Shown in pieces: positions 35,256 through 44,263 of a DNA stretch of 64,000 nt. The notes under the pieces were generated by a model. The model worked only from the letters and a program-made list of their open reading frames with translations, made no database searches and was not told the DNA's origin. The DNA lies in the NCBI RefSeq assembly GCF_003719305.1, contig NZ_RARC01000028.1, positions 1-64,000 on the forward strand, given 5' to 3'. The position numbers were made by a program, and so were the translations under genes. Source of the stretch: Mycolicibacterium stellerae. GTDB taxonomy: Bacteria > Actinomycetota > Actinomycetes > Mycobacteriales > Mycobacteriaceae. The number at the start of each line of letters is the position of its first letter. Within the stretch, counting starts at the first letter, position 1.

Positions 35256-36281
35256 ATGCCTGAACCGGCCAAACCGGGGATTCTGGACCGCTTCCGAACC
35301 CGGTACAGCTGGTTCGACCACGTCATGCGCGCCCAGCAGCGCTACCAGGACAGCAAGGGCGACTTCTACGCAGCGGGCATCACGTACTTCACGATCTTCG
35401 CGCTGTTTCCGTTGCTGATGGTGGCCTTCTCGATTGCCGGCTTCGTGCTGGCCAGCCAGCCGGACCTTCTCGCCGAGGTGACCGACAAGATCAAGTCGAC
35501 GGTTTCGGGCGATCTCGGCCAGCAGTTGGTCGAGCTGATGGATTCCGCGATCGAGTCGCGGACGTCGGTCGGCGTCATCGGATTGGCGACGGCAGCGTGG
35601 GCCGGGCTGGGTTGGATGGCCAACCTGCGCGAGGCGCTGAGCCAGATGTGGGGACTGCTGCGCCAGGAGCCCCCCGGCTTTCTGCGAACCAAGCTCTCGG
35701 ATGTGATCGCCATGCTGGGGCTGTTCGGCGCGATCACCGTCACGGTCGTGCTGAGTGCACTCGGCAACTCGGGCTTGATGAAACAAATCGTCGAATGGGC
35801 TGGGCTACAGGACCTTCCGGGTATGAGCATTGTCCTGCGAGTCGCATCCATCGTGGTTTCCATTCTGGTCTCGTGGCTGCTGTTCACCTGGATGATCGCT
35901 CGGTTGCCCCGCGAGTCGATCACCTTCAGAAGCTCTGCGCGCGCCGGGCTGATGGTCGCGATTGCCTTCGAGGTCTTCAAGCTGGTGGCGTCGATCTATC
36001 TCAAGTCCGTGGTGACCGGGCCTGCGGGGGCGACGTTCGGACCCGTGCTGGGCCTGATGGTCTTCGCCTACATCACCGCGCGGTTGATCCTCTTCGCGAC
36101 CGCGTGGGCGGCCACCGCGGGCGAGAATCCCGAGGCCATGCCGGTAAACCCGCCCCCGGCCGCCCAGATCACCCCGCGGATGCAGGTGCGAGAGGGGCTG
36201 GGTCCCGCCGGTGCAGTCGGCGCGGCAGCTATCGGCGCCCTTGGCGCACTTGGGCTTTCGCGACTTGCCCGGCGCCGCTGA
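35256..36281 (+). CDS. YihY/YhjD-family inner membrane protein (Rv3335c-like)
   Basis: 341 residues with about six membrane segments: ITYFTIFALFPLLMVAFSIAG, a segment near VGVIGLATAAWAGLGW, VIAMLGLFGAITVTVVLSAL, VASIVVSILVSWLLF, RAGLMVAIAFEVFKLV and LGLMVFAYITARLILFATAW. The family (once called BrkB/RNase BN) has unproved transport roles. GGAGG six bases upstream fixes ATG 35256 over a TTG at 35241. Nineteen bp after trpS, probably one operon. Confidence 0.9.
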   Translation: MPEPAKPGILDRFRTRYSWFDHVMRAQQRYQDSKGDFYAAGITYFTIFALFPLLMVAFSIAGFVLASQPDLLAEVTDKIKSTVSGDLGQQLVELMDSAIESRTSVGVIGLATAAWAGLGWMANLREALSQMWGLLRQEPPGFLRTKLSDVIAMLGLFGAITVTVVLSALGNSGLMKQIVEWAGLQDLPGMSIVLRVASIVVSILVSWLLFTWMIARLPRESITFRSSARAGLMVAIAFEVFKLVASIYLKSVVTGPAGATFGPVLGLMVFAYITARLILFATAWAATAGENPEAMPVNPPPAAQITPRMQVREGLGPAGAVGAAAIGALGALGLSRLARRR

Positions 36282-36284
36282 ACG

Positions 36285-37496
36285 TCAGTGCTGCGGTCGG
36301 CGGTTCATCGATCGTGCGCCCATGATGAGGCAGAACACGATGATGGCGCCGACGAACGCCACGCCTACCCGAACCGGCAGCGCATCGGCGGCCGGAAGCG
36401 CGGCGGTGGCCTTCAACGCGGTGTCGTCGGCGGCCTTCTCGGGCGTGGCCACCAACGACGGATCCGGTTCGACGAGCGAGCCGACCTTGGTGCCCGGCGC
36501 GGTCGCGAACCCGTAGTCGAGCAAGTGGGCGGCCTGTTCCCACGGCGCTATGGGCTGCCGGGTGCCGCGCATCAGCACCGCGACGAGCCTGCGGCCGTCG
36601 TGGTTGGCCGCGCCGACGAACGTCTGTCCCGCGTCGTCGGTGTAGCCCGTCTTGCCGCCCATCGCGCCGGGGTAGTTGTAGAGCAGCTGATTGTCGTTCT
36701 CCACCGGGTAGCCGGCGTCGCCGCGGCCGGGGAAGTCGAAGCTGCGGGTCGCCACGATCTCGGCGAATGTCGGGTTCTGCCATGCGTATCGGTAGAACAG
36801 GCCGATGTCGTAGGCCGACGTGCTCATGCCGGGGCCGTCGAGGCCCGACGGCGTCGCGACGCGGGTATCGCGGCCGCCGAGCTTGCTCGCCAGATCGTTG
36901 AGCTTGGTCAGCGTCGCGTCCATCCCGCCCATCTGCATGGCCAGCGCGTGCGCTGCGTCGTTCCCGGAGTGCATGAGCAGCCCGTGCAGGATGTCGCGGA
37001 TCGAGTAGTGGCCGCCGTCGCCGATGCCGACCTTCGTGCCCTCTGCGGCCGCGTCGTCGGGGGTGCCGGCCACCACCTTGTGGATCGGCAGATCACGCAG
37101 CGCCGCCATGGCCACCAGCACCTTGATGATGCTGGCGGGCCGGTGTCTGCCGTGCGGGTCCTTGGCGGCGATGACGTCGCCCGTGTCGAGGTCGGCGACC
37201 AGCCAGGCCTCGGCGGAGATGTCGCCGGGCACCGGCGGCGTGCCCGGTGCGGTGATCACACCGCAGCCGCCGAGGGCGTCACCGCCGACCGGGGCAGAGG
37301 GCACCGCCAACGGCTGGGGCGGGTCTCCTGCCGTCGGAACCTCCGACGAGTCGACGGCGGGCGGGGTGCTGACCTGATACGGGCAGGCGTCGGGGGCGGC
37401 GTTGGGCTCGGCGTTCGCCAGCGCCGGGCTCGTCATCAGGAAAAGGGCCGCTGCCAGGGCGGTAGCGCGCCGGCCCGCGGTCGTGAAGGTCGCCAT
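36285..37496 (-). CDS. dacB1: D-alanyl-D-alanine carboxypeptidase (DacB1-like)
   Basis: 403 residues, class A low-molecular-weight penicillin-binding protein that removes the terminal D-Ala from peptidoglycan stems outside the membrane. Signal peptide at about 1-28 (ATALAAALFLMTSPALANA). Active-site Ser-x-x-Lys is SIIK (S122-K125), SGN is in HSGNDAAHA (about 177-179), and KTG is at about 282-284. A C-terminal membrane helix (VGVAFVGAIIVFCLIMGA) anchors it. The stop is 3 bp from the convergent YihY gene. Matches Rv3330. Confidence 0.95.
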   Translation of the reverse strand: MATFTTAGRRATALAAALFLMTSPALANAEPNAAPDACPYQVSTPPAVDSSEVPTAGDPPQPLAVPSAPVGGDALGGCGVITAPGTPPVPGDISAEAWLVADLDTGDVIAAKDPHGRHRPASIIKVLVAMAALRDLPIHKVVAGTPDDAAAEGTKVGIGDGGHYSIRDILHGLLMHSGNDAAHALAMQMGGMDATLTKLNDLASKLGGRDTRVATPSGLDGPGMSTSAYDIGLFYRYAWQNPTFAEIVATRSFDFPGRGDAGYPVENDNQLLYNYPGAMGGKTGYTDDAGQTFVGAANHDGRRLVAVLMRGTRQPIAPWEQAAHLLDYGFATAPGTKVGSLVEPDPSLVATPEKAADDTALKATAALPAADALPVRVGVAFVGAIIVFCLIMGARSMNRRPQH

Positions 37497-37585
37497 CGTA
37501 GGCGAAGGTTAGGCGATTCGGCGCCGGTTTCCGGGTAGCCACGCTGTGACTCGTGTGGTTAGAGTTTCAAATGTGACTCACAATT

Positions 37586-37607
37586 CGCCCAAACCGACAT
37601 TTGGGCG
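37586..37607 (-). terminator. Hairpin terminator after the aminotransferase gene
   Basis: CGCCCAAA and TTTGGGCG pair around CCGACA, a perfect 8-bp stem 69 bp past the aminotransferase stop. It lies between two minus-strand genes; no U tract. Likely ends the Lrp-aminotransferase transcript. Confidence 0.5.
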
Positions 37608-37675
37608 CAAGAGTGCGAGACGAACGCGCCAGAACGTCGATCTCGGCGCGTCACGGACCCGGCCGTCGCTGGAGC

Positions 37676-39061
37676 TCAGAGCATCCGGCTGGCTTCGCTG
37701 AGCACCCGGTGCAGGATCTCGTAGATCGCGTTGAACTCCTTCGGCCCGCTGATCAGCGGCGGCGCCAGCTGCACGACCGGGTCGCCGCGGTCGTCGGCGC
37801 GGCAGTACAGGCCCGCCTCGAACAGCGCGCTGGTTAAGAAGCCCCGCAGTAGGCGTTCGCTCTCGTCCTCGTTGAACGTCTCCTTGGTGGTCTTGTCCTT
37901 CACCAACTCGATGCCGTAGAAGAAGCCCTCGCCGCGGACGTCGCCGACGATCGGCAGCTCGTGCAGCTTCTCCAGCGTCGCCCGAAACACGGGTGCGTTT
38001 TCCTTGACGTGGTCGTTGATGCCCTCGCGCTCGAAGATGTCGAGGTTGGCCAGCGCGACCGCCGATGACACCGGATGCCCGCCGAACGTGTAGCCGTGCC
38101 CGAACGTGGTCTTGCCGTCGTTGAACGGCTCAAACAGCTTGTCGCTGGCAATCATTGCGCCGATCGGCGAGTAGCCCGATGTCAGGCCTTTGGCGCAGGT
38201 GATCATGTCGGGCACGTAGCCGAAGTCGTCGCAGGCGAACATCGAGCCGATCCGGCCGTATGCGCAGATCACCTCGTCGGAGACCAACAGCACGTCGTAC
38301 TCGTCGCAGATCTCGCGGACCCGCTCGAAGTATCCGGGCGGCGGCGGGAAGCACCCGCCCGCGTTTTGCACGGGTTCGAGGAACACCGCGGCGACGGTGT
38401 CGGGGCCCTCGAACTCGATGGCCTCGGCGATACGGTTGGCGCAGTACTCGCCGAACGCCTTATTGTCGGTGTCGAACGGCGCGGGTGCGCGGTAGAAGTT
38501 GGTGTTCGGCACGCGGAACCCGCCGGGTGTCAGCGGCTCGAACGGCTTCTTGAAGTCGGGCAGGCCAGTGATCGCCAGCGCGCCCTGCGGGGTGCCGTGA
38601 TAGGCGATCGCCCGCGAGATCACCTTGTACTTGCCCGGCTTGCCGACGAGCTTGAAGTAGTTCTTGGCCAGCTTCCACGCGGACTCGACGGCCTCTCCGC
38701 CGCCGGTGGTGAAGAAGACGCGATTCAGGTCTCCCGGAGCGTAATTCGCCAACCGCTCCGACAATTCGATCGCAGGCGGTGTCGCGTAGGACCACAGCGG
38801 GAAGAAGGCCAGCGTCTCGGCCTGCTTGGCGGCCGCCTCGGCGAGTTCCTTGCGGCCGTGGCCGACCTGGACCACGAACAGCCCCGACAGCCCGTCGATA
38901 TAGCTCTTGCCCTTGTCGTCCCAGATCATGACGCCCTCACCGCGGGTGATGATCGGCGGCGTTATGCCGTGGCCGTGCCGTGCGAAGTGACCCCACAGGT
39001 GGCGGTTCGCCTTGCCTGCCAGGTCGGTCGATACGTCTGGTGCGATATCAGTAGTAGTCAT
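37676..39061 (-). CDS. Class III PLP-dependent aminotransferase (Rv3329-like; putative amine or diamine:pyruvate type)
   Basis: 461 residues of the omega-aminotransferase group. GLSGLFVVQVGHGRKELAEA near the N-terminus, FTTGGGEAVESAWKLAKNYF (about 112-131) for the PLP phosphate, LVSDEVICAYGRIGSMFACD for the ring, and the Lys of CAKGLTSGYSPIGAMI near residue 283. Start ATG 39061 overlaps the upstream Lrp stop by 4 bp. With a gamma-aminobutyraldehyde-type dehydrogenase across the divergent promoter and APC permeases nearby, putrescine or GABA-type amines are plausible substrates; this is inference. Confidence 0.85.
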   Translation of the reverse strand: MTTTDIAPDVSTDLAGKANRHLWGHFARHGHGITPPIITRGEGVMIWDDKGKSYIDGLSGLFVVQVGHGRKELAEAAAKQAETLAFFPLWSYATPPAIELSERLANYAPGDLNRVFFTTGGGEAVESAWKLAKNYFKLVGKPGKYKVISRAIAYHGTPQGALAITGLPDFKKPFEPLTPGGFRVPNTNFYRAPAPFDTDNKAFGEYCANRIAEAIEFEGPDTVAAVFLEPVQNAGGCFPPPPGYFERVREICDEYDVLLVSDEVICAYGRIGSMFACDDFGYVPDMITCAKGLTSGYSPIGAMIASDKLFEPFNDGKTTFGHGYTFGGHPVSSAVALANLDIFEREGINDHVKENAPVFRATLEKLHELPIVGDVRGEGFFYGIELVKDKTTKETFNEDESERLLRGFLTSALFEAGLYCRADDRGDPVVQLAPPLISGPKEFNAIYEILHRVLSEASRML

Positions 39062-39573
39062 CTTGTACCCCAATTGTATTGCTGCTTAACGAGTTTCAAG
39101 TATACGAGCGTTTCGGTGGATATCACTCCTGGCAACGCTCGAATCTGGGTGTTGAGCAGATCGAGCAGATCGTCGTCGTCTTCGCAGACCACTTCGATGA
39201 TGGCGTCGAAGGAGCCCGCGGTCAGCACCACATACTCGACCGCGTCGATCGCGGCCAGTTTTTCGGCCACCCTTGTCGTGTCGCCCGTGCAGCGGATGCC
39301 GATCATCGCCTGTCGGGCGAAGCCGAGTTGCATCGGATCGGTGACCGCGACGATCTGCATGACGCCCGCGTCGACCATGCGCTGGACTCGCTGCCGCACC
39401 GCGGCTTCGGAGAGTCCCACCGCCTTGCCGATGCCCGCATACGAGCGCCGGCCGTCGGCCTGCAGCTTCTCGATGATCGCCTTGGACAGGTCGTCGAGTT
39501 GGACGGCTGCGCCAGGACGTGTTTGGACGCGCAGAGAGACGGGTTGGATGCCATCAGCACCCGGGTTGGCCAT
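39058..39573 (-). CDS. Lrp/AsnC-family transcriptional regulator
   Basis: 171 residues. The N-terminal helix-turn-helix is LDDLSKAIIEKLQADGRRSY and GIGKAVGLSEAAVRQRVQRM (about 46-66). The C-terminal RAM domain (about 85-160) binds amino acids, with AMIGIRCTGDTTRVAEKLAA and YVVLTAGSFDAIIEVV. About 20 extra residues precede the usual start. It overlaps the aminotransferase gene, and is divergent from the aldehyde dehydrogenase gene. It probably senses an amino acid and controls both sides. Confidence 0.92.
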   Translation of the reverse strand: MANPGADGIQPVSLRVQTRPGAAVQLDDLSKAIIEKLQADGRRSYAGIGKAVGLSEAAVRQRVQRMVDAGVMQIVAVTDPMQLGFARQAMIGIRCTGDTTRVAEKLAAIDAVEYVVLTAGSFDAIIEVVCEDDDDLLDLLNTQIRALPGVISTETLVYLKLVKQQYNWGTR

Positions 39574-39660
39574 GCCTGAGATTGTGCACGGAATCCGTCG
39601 TCACAAGCAACCAAACCAATGAAATCATGCGCGCAGCGTCCCCGTGGCTACGGGAATGCG

Positions 39661-39689
39661 TAGCCGACGGGCACACCGTCGGCTAGCGT
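39661..39689 (+). promoter_or_regulatory. Palindromic operator and leaderless promoter of the aldehyde dehydrogenase gene
   Basis: TAGCCGACGG and CCGTCGGCTA are perfect 10-base arms with a five-base spacer (39661-39685). The right arm runs into TAGCGT (39684-39689), six bases before the ATG at 39696. A regulator bound here, perhaps the divergent Lrp protein, would block transcription; a hairpin role is less likely since it would be upstream of the transcript. Confidence 0.5.
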
Positions 39690-39695
39690 TGAGCC

Positions 39696-41189
39696 ATGAC
39701 TGTGACGGTTTCGGCCGGCGTGGCCGGCAGCTGGATCAACGGCGCGGCGGTGGTCACCGGTGGCGCCAATCATCAGGTCATCAACCCCGCCAGCGGCGAC
39801 GTCGTCGCCGAGCTCGCGCTGGCCACCCCGGCCGACGTCGACACCGCGGTCGCCGCAGCCCGCGCGGCACAGCGCAGCTGGGGAAGCGCTACCCCGGTGG
39901 ACCGGGCGACGGTCCTGGCCAAGCTGGCGGCGCTGATGTCCGATCACGCCGACGAGCTGGTCGCCGAGGAGGTCAGCCAGACCGGCAAGCCCGCGCGGCT
40001 GGCCCGCGAGTTCGACGTCCCAGGCAGCATCGACAACGTCGACTTCTTCGCAGGCGCTGCCCGACACCTCGAGGGCAAGGCCACTGCCGAGTATTCCGGC
40101 GACCACACCTCGAGCATCCGGCGGGAGGCGGTCGGAGTGGTCGCGACCATCACCCCGTGGAACTACCCGCTGCAGATGGCGGTGTGGAAGGTGCTGCCCG
40201 CGTTGGCCGCGGGCTGCGCCGTGGTCATCAAGCCCGCGGAGCTGACGCCGTTGACCACGCTGACGTTGGCGCGGCTGGCCACCGAGGCCGGCCTGCCCGA
40301 CGGCGTGTTCAACGTCATCACCGGTGCGGGAGGCGATGTCGGCACCGCGCTGGCGGGCCACCAGGACGTCGACGTGGTGACGTTCACGGGTTCGACGCCG
40401 GTGGGCCGCAAGGTGATGGCCGCCGCGGCCGTGCACGGCCACCGCACCCAGCTCGAGCTCGGCGGCAAGGCGCCGTTCGTGGTGTTCGACGATGCCGACC
40501 TCGACGCCGCGATCCACGGCGCCGTCGCGGGTTCGCTGATCAACACGGGACAGGACTGCACCGCGGCGACCCGCGCTATCGTCGCGCGCGAGCTCTACGA
40601 CGACTTCGTCGCCGGTGTGGGCGAGGTGATGAGCAAGATCGTCGTCGGTGACCCCAACGACGACGACACCGACCTGGGGCCGCTCATCTCGATGGCGCAC
40701 CGCGCCAAGGTCGCGGGAATGGTCGAGCGGGCACCCGGCCAGGGCGGGCGCATCGTCACCGGCGGCAGCGCACCCGACCTCCCGGGATCCTTCTACCGGC
40801 CGACACTCATCGCCGATGTCGGCGAGGATTCCGAGATCTATCGCGACGAGATCTTCGGTCCCGTGCTGACCGTGCGGTCGTTCACCGACGACGACGACGC
40901 GCTACGGCAGGCCAACGACACCGCGTACGGTCTTGCCGCCTCGGCGTGGACCCGCGACGTCTACCGCGCGCAGCGCGCGTCGCGGGAGATCCACTCCGGC
41001 TGCGTGTGGATCAACGACCACATCCCGATCATCAGCGAGATGCCGCACGGTGGCGTCGGCGCATCCGGATTCGGCAAGGACATGAGCGACTACTCCTTCG
41101 AGGAGTACCTGACGATCAAGCACGTGATGAGCGATATCACCGGCGTCGCCGAAAAAGACTGGCACCGGATCATCTTCACGAAGCGCTAG
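39696..41189 (+). CDS. Aldehyde dehydrogenase, gamma-aminobutyraldehyde/betaine-aldehyde type
   Basis: 497 residues. The catalytic Glu is in LELGGKAPF (E254) and the Cys in NTGQDCTAATR (C288). GVVATITPWNYPLQMAVWK and FTGSTPVGRKV bind NAD. The overall sequence, with WINGAAVVTGG at the start, resembles gamma-aminobutyraldehyde dehydrogenases that oxidise the product of putrescine transamination. Leaderless-type promoter with a perfect palindrome upstream. Between an Lrp regulator and a GABA-permease-like transporter, so amine use is the likely role. Confidence 0.9.
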   Translation: MTVTVSAGVAGSWINGAAVVTGGANHQVINPASGDVVAELALATPADVDTAVAAARAAQRSWGSATPVDRATVLAKLAALMSDHADELVAEEVSQTGKPARLAREFDVPGSIDNVDFFAGAARHLEGKATAEYSGDHTSSIRREAVGVVATITPWNYPLQMAVWKVLPALAAGCAVVIKPAELTPLTTLTLARLATEAGLPDGVFNVITGAGGDVGTALAGHQDVDVVTFTGSTPVGRKVMAAAAVHGHRTQLELGGKAPFVVFDDADLDAAIHGAVAGSLINTGQDCTAATRAIVARELYDDFVAGVGEVMSKIVVGDPNDDDTDLGPLISMAHRAKVAGMVERAPGQGGRIVTGGSAPDLPGSFYRPTLIADVGEDSEIYRDEIFGPVLTVRSFTDDDDALRQANDTAYGLAASAWTRDVYRAQRASREIHSGCVWINDHIPIISEMPHGGVGASGFGKDMSDYSFEEYLTIKHVMSDITGVAEKDWHRIIFTKR

Positions 41190-41209
41190 TTCAGTCGTCG
41201 AACTTTGCA

Positions 41210-41273
41210 CCGCGAGCGTGCACGCTTGCACGCAATTTCGCGGCGTGTCGTGTGCAGACACGCACGCTCGCGG
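41210..41273. repeat. Intergenic long inverted repeat
   Basis: CCGCGAGCGTGC (41210-41221) pairs with GCACGCTCGCGG (41262-41273), with further partial pairing inside. It follows the aldehyde dehydrogenase stop by 20 bp and may act as a terminator before the permease gene. It resembles dispersed mycobacterial intergenic palindromes. Confidence 0.55.
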
Positions 41274-41349
41274 AACGTGTCCCGTGCGTTAGGTGTACCC
41301 GCAAAGCGGGTACACGGGCTTGTCTGATCATGATCGACAGGAGTACGCC

Positions 41350-42768
41350 ATGAGCGCGTCGCCGGGACTGAGCAAGGCTCTGAGTCAGCGTCAGCTGAGG
41401 ATGATCGCGATCGGCGGCGTCATCGGCGCCGGCCTTTTCGTCGGCTCCGGGGTGGTGATGGGCGACACCGGCCCTGCCTCGTTCATCACCTACGCGCTGT
41501 CTGGCGTCCTCATCATCATGGTGATGCGAATGCTCGCCGAGATGGCCGTCGCCAACCCGTCGACGGGTTCGTTCGCCGACTACTCGCGCGACGCGCTCGG
41601 CCATTGGGCGGGCTTCTCCGTCGGCTGGCTCTACTGGTACTTCTGGGTCATCGTCGTCGGCTTCGAGGCGATCGCGGGCGCGAAGATCGTGCAGTACTGG
41701 ATCGACATCCCACTGTGGTTGTGCGCGTTGATATTCATGGTTCTGATGACCGCTACCAACCTCTTCTCGGTGAAGTCCTACGGCGAGTTCGAGTTCTGGT
41801 TCGCGGGCATCAAGGTCGCCGCGATCGTCGTCTTCATCGGGATCGGCGCCTGCTTCGTGCTCGGCCTATGGCCCAGCAAGTCGGCCGACTTCTCGAACCT
41901 GTGGAGTCAGGGCGGTTTCATGCCGTTGGGCGTTGGCGCCATCACGGTCGGCATCGTCACGGTGATCTTCTCGATGGTCGGCCCGGAGATCGCGACGATC
42001 GCCGCGGCGGAGTCGTCGGACCCCGAGAAAGCCGTTTCGCGCGCCGCCAACTCGGTGATCTGGAGGATCCTGATCTTCTACGTGCTCTCGGTCTTCCTGC
42101 TCGTGACGATCGTGCCGTGGAACAACGAAGACCTGGCCGCATCGCCCTTCGTCGCCGCGTTCAACGAGATGGGGATTCCATACGCCGACGACATCATGAA
42201 CGCCGTGGTGCTGACGGCGGTGCTCAGCTGCCTCAACTCCGGGATGTACACGGCGTCGCGCATGCTGTTCGTCCTCGCCGCCCGCAACGAGGCACCCGAA
42301 CGACTGATGCGGCTCACCCCTCGCGGCGTGCCGGCGTACGCCATTCTGTTCTCGTCGATCGTCGGCTTCCTGTGCGTCATCGCGGCGGCCTTCTCCGAGA
42401 AGACCATTTTCGCGTTCCTGCTCAACTCCAGCGGCGCGATCATCCTGTTCGTCTACATCCTGATCGCGATATCGCAGATCGTGCTGCGCTACCGCAACCG
42501 CGACGGCGAACTGCGAATGAAGATGTGGCTTTTCCCTGCGCTGTCGATCCTCACCACCCTGGCCATGCTTGCGATCCTGGTGCAGATGGCGTTCGACGCC
42601 GAACTGCGGTGGCAGCTGGTGCTGAGCCTGCTGTCGTGGGGCGTGGTGTTGGGTCTGTTCTTCCTCAATCAGCGGTTCAACAAGCGCCACAAGATCGATG
42701 CGGACGCCGCCGAGGCGAAGGCGCGCGCGCTGATCGCGACGCCGTCGACGAGTGAACCGCTCAACTGA
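41350..42768 (+). CDS. APC-family amino acid permease, GABA-permease-like
   Basis: 472 residues with about 12 membrane segments. The AAT-type signature QLRMIAIGGVIGAGLFVGSG opens the protein and GSFADYSRDALGHWAGFSVGWLY follows in segment 3. GPEIATIAAAESSDPEKAV is the conserved cytoplasmic loop. AGGAG is six bases upstream of ATG 41350. The 3' end overlaps the convergent aldehyde dehydrogenase gene by 8 bp. Neighbours suggest import of GABA or related amino acid. Confidence 0.9.
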   Translation: MSASPGLSKALSQRQLRMIAIGGVIGAGLFVGSGVVMGDTGPASFITYALSGVLIIMVMRMLAEMAVANPSTGSFADYSRDALGHWAGFSVGWLYWYFWVIVVGFEAIAGAKIVQYWIDIPLWLCALIFMVLMTATNLFSVKSYGEFEFWFAGIKVAAIVVFIGIGACFVLGLWPSKSADFSNLWSQGGFMPLGVGAITVGIVTVIFSMVGPEIATIAAAESSDPEKAVSRAANSVIWRILIFYVLSVFLLVTIVPWNNEDLAASPFVAAFNEMGIPYADDIMNAVVLTAVLSCLNSGMYTASRMLFVLAARNEAPERLMRLTPRGVPAYAILFSSIVGFLCVIAAAFSEKTIFAFLLNSSGAIILFVYILIAISQIVLRYRNRDGELRMKMWLFPALSILTTLAMLAILVQMAFDAELRWQLVLSLLSWGVVLGLFFLNQRFNKRHKIDADAAEAKARALIATPSTSEPLN

Positions 42769-44110
42769 TGCGGATCAGCTTCTTGTTGACGAACTCGTCG
42801 ATGCCGTAGCGGCCGAGTTCGCGGCCGAAACCGGACCGCTTCACGCCGCCGAACGGAAGCTCGACGCCTTCTGCGCCAACGGCGTTGACGAACACCATGC
42901 CCGCCTCGATCTGATCGGCCACCCGCTTGGCCTGCTCACTGTCGGTGGTGAAGACGTAGGAACCCAGCCCGAACGGGGTGTCGTTGGCCAGCTTCACCGC
43001 CTCGTCCTCTGAACCGACCTTGTAGACGGTCGCCACCGGGCCGAACAACTCTTCTGAGTACGACGGTGAATCCGGCGAGACATTGGTCAGCACACCAGGC
43101 GGGAAGTGGGCGCCTTTGCGCTCACCCTCGGAGACCAGGGTCGCGCCGCTGTCGACGGCCCGCTTCACCTGTTCCTCCAGGCGCTCGGCCGCCGCGACCG
43201 ACGACAGCGGGGCCAGACCGTCGGCCTTCTCGAGCACCTTCTTGGTGAACTTGTCCAGGAACTCGTCGTAGATGCCTTCTGAGACGATGATCCGCTTCGC
43301 GGCGTTACACGCCTGCCCGGTGTTCTCGAAGCGACCGTCGATGGCGGCCTCCACGGTGGCGTCCAGGTCGTCGGAGCTCAGCAGGACGAAGGGATCTGAA
43401 CCGCCGAGCTCGAGGACGACCTTCTTCAGGTTGCGGCCGGCGATCTCCGCGACGGCGGCACCCGCGCGCTCGGAGCCGGTCAGCGAAACGCCTTGTACGC
43501 GTGGGTCGGCGATGATGTCGGCGACCTGTTCATTGGTCGCATAGATGTTGACGTACGCGCCTTCGGGGTAGCCGGCGTCGGTGAAGATCTGCTGGATGGC
43601 CGCAGCCGACTCCGGGCACTGCGGTGCGTGTTTGAGCAAGATGGTGTTACCCAACGTGAGGTTGGGCCCCGCGAATCGGGCGACCTGGTAGTACGGGTAG
43701 TTCCACGGCATGATGCCGAGCAGCACACCGACCGAACTGCGGCGGATCAACGCGGATCCTTCACCTTCGACCAGCTCGATCGGCTCGTCGGCGAGGAACT
43801 TTTCGGCGTTGTCGGCGTAGTACTCGTAGATCGACGCGCTGAAGTCGACCTCGCCCTCGGACTGGTCGATCGGCTTACCCATCTCGCGGTTGATGATCTT
43901 GGCGAGCTCTTCTTTGCGCTCGGCGTGTAGCTTGCCGACCTTGCGGATCAACTCGGCGCGATCGGCGATCGTCGATCCCCGCGACCACTCGCGGTGCGCC
44001 TTGCTGGCCGCGGCGATGGCGGCCTCGATCTGCTGGTCGGTTGCCGTCGGGTACTCCTTCACCGTCTCGCCGGTCGACGGGTCAACCACCGCATACAGTG
44101 ATGCGCTCAT
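42761..44110 (-). CDS. Aldehyde dehydrogenase, succinate-semialdehyde dehydrogenase-like
   Basis: 449 residues. GVLLGIMPWNYPYYQVARFA and SLTGSERAGAAVAEIA bind NAD(P); the catalytic Glu is in VVLELGGSDPF and the Cys in NTGQACNAAKRI. It is shorter than most (no long N-terminal extension), like YneI/Sad-type succinate-semialdehyde dehydrogenases. AGGAG precedes ATG 44110; a longer frame to 44209 is less likely. With the first aldehyde dehydrogenase and the permease it could finish GABA breakdown to succinate. Confidence 0.88.
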   Translation of the reverse strand: MSASLYAVVDPSTGETVKEYPTATDQQIEAAIAAASKAHREWSRGSTIADRAELIRKVGKLHAERKEELAKIINREMGKPIDQSEGEVDFSASIYEYYADNAEKFLADEPIELVEGEGSALIRRSSVGVLLGIMPWNYPYYQVARFAGPNLTLGNTILLKHAPQCPESAAAIQQIFTDAGYPEGAYVNIYATNEQVADIIADPRVQGVSLTGSERAGAAVAEIAGRNLKKVVLELGGSDPFVLLSSDDLDATVEAAIDGRFENTGQACNAAKRIIVSEGIYDEFLDKFTKKVLEKADGLAPLSSVAAAERLEEQVKRAVDSGATLVSEGERKGAHFPPGVLTNVSPDSPSYSEELFGPVATVYKVGSEDEAVKLANDTPFGLGSYVFTTDSEQAKRVADQIEAGMVFVNAVGAEGVELPFGGVKRSGFGRELGRYGIDEFVNKKLIRIS

Positions 44111-44263
44111 TCCGGTGTGCTCCTTTGTCGCTCGTTCAACATGCGCTGTCGTGCCTTTTTCGCGCCGCTCCTGCTCCTGATCCAACACGAAATCAGTCGC
44201 CGAGTGCAACGATCGCGACGAATTCCGGTTGGCCGTGGTCAGGCTGCCGAGAAAACCGCAAAA

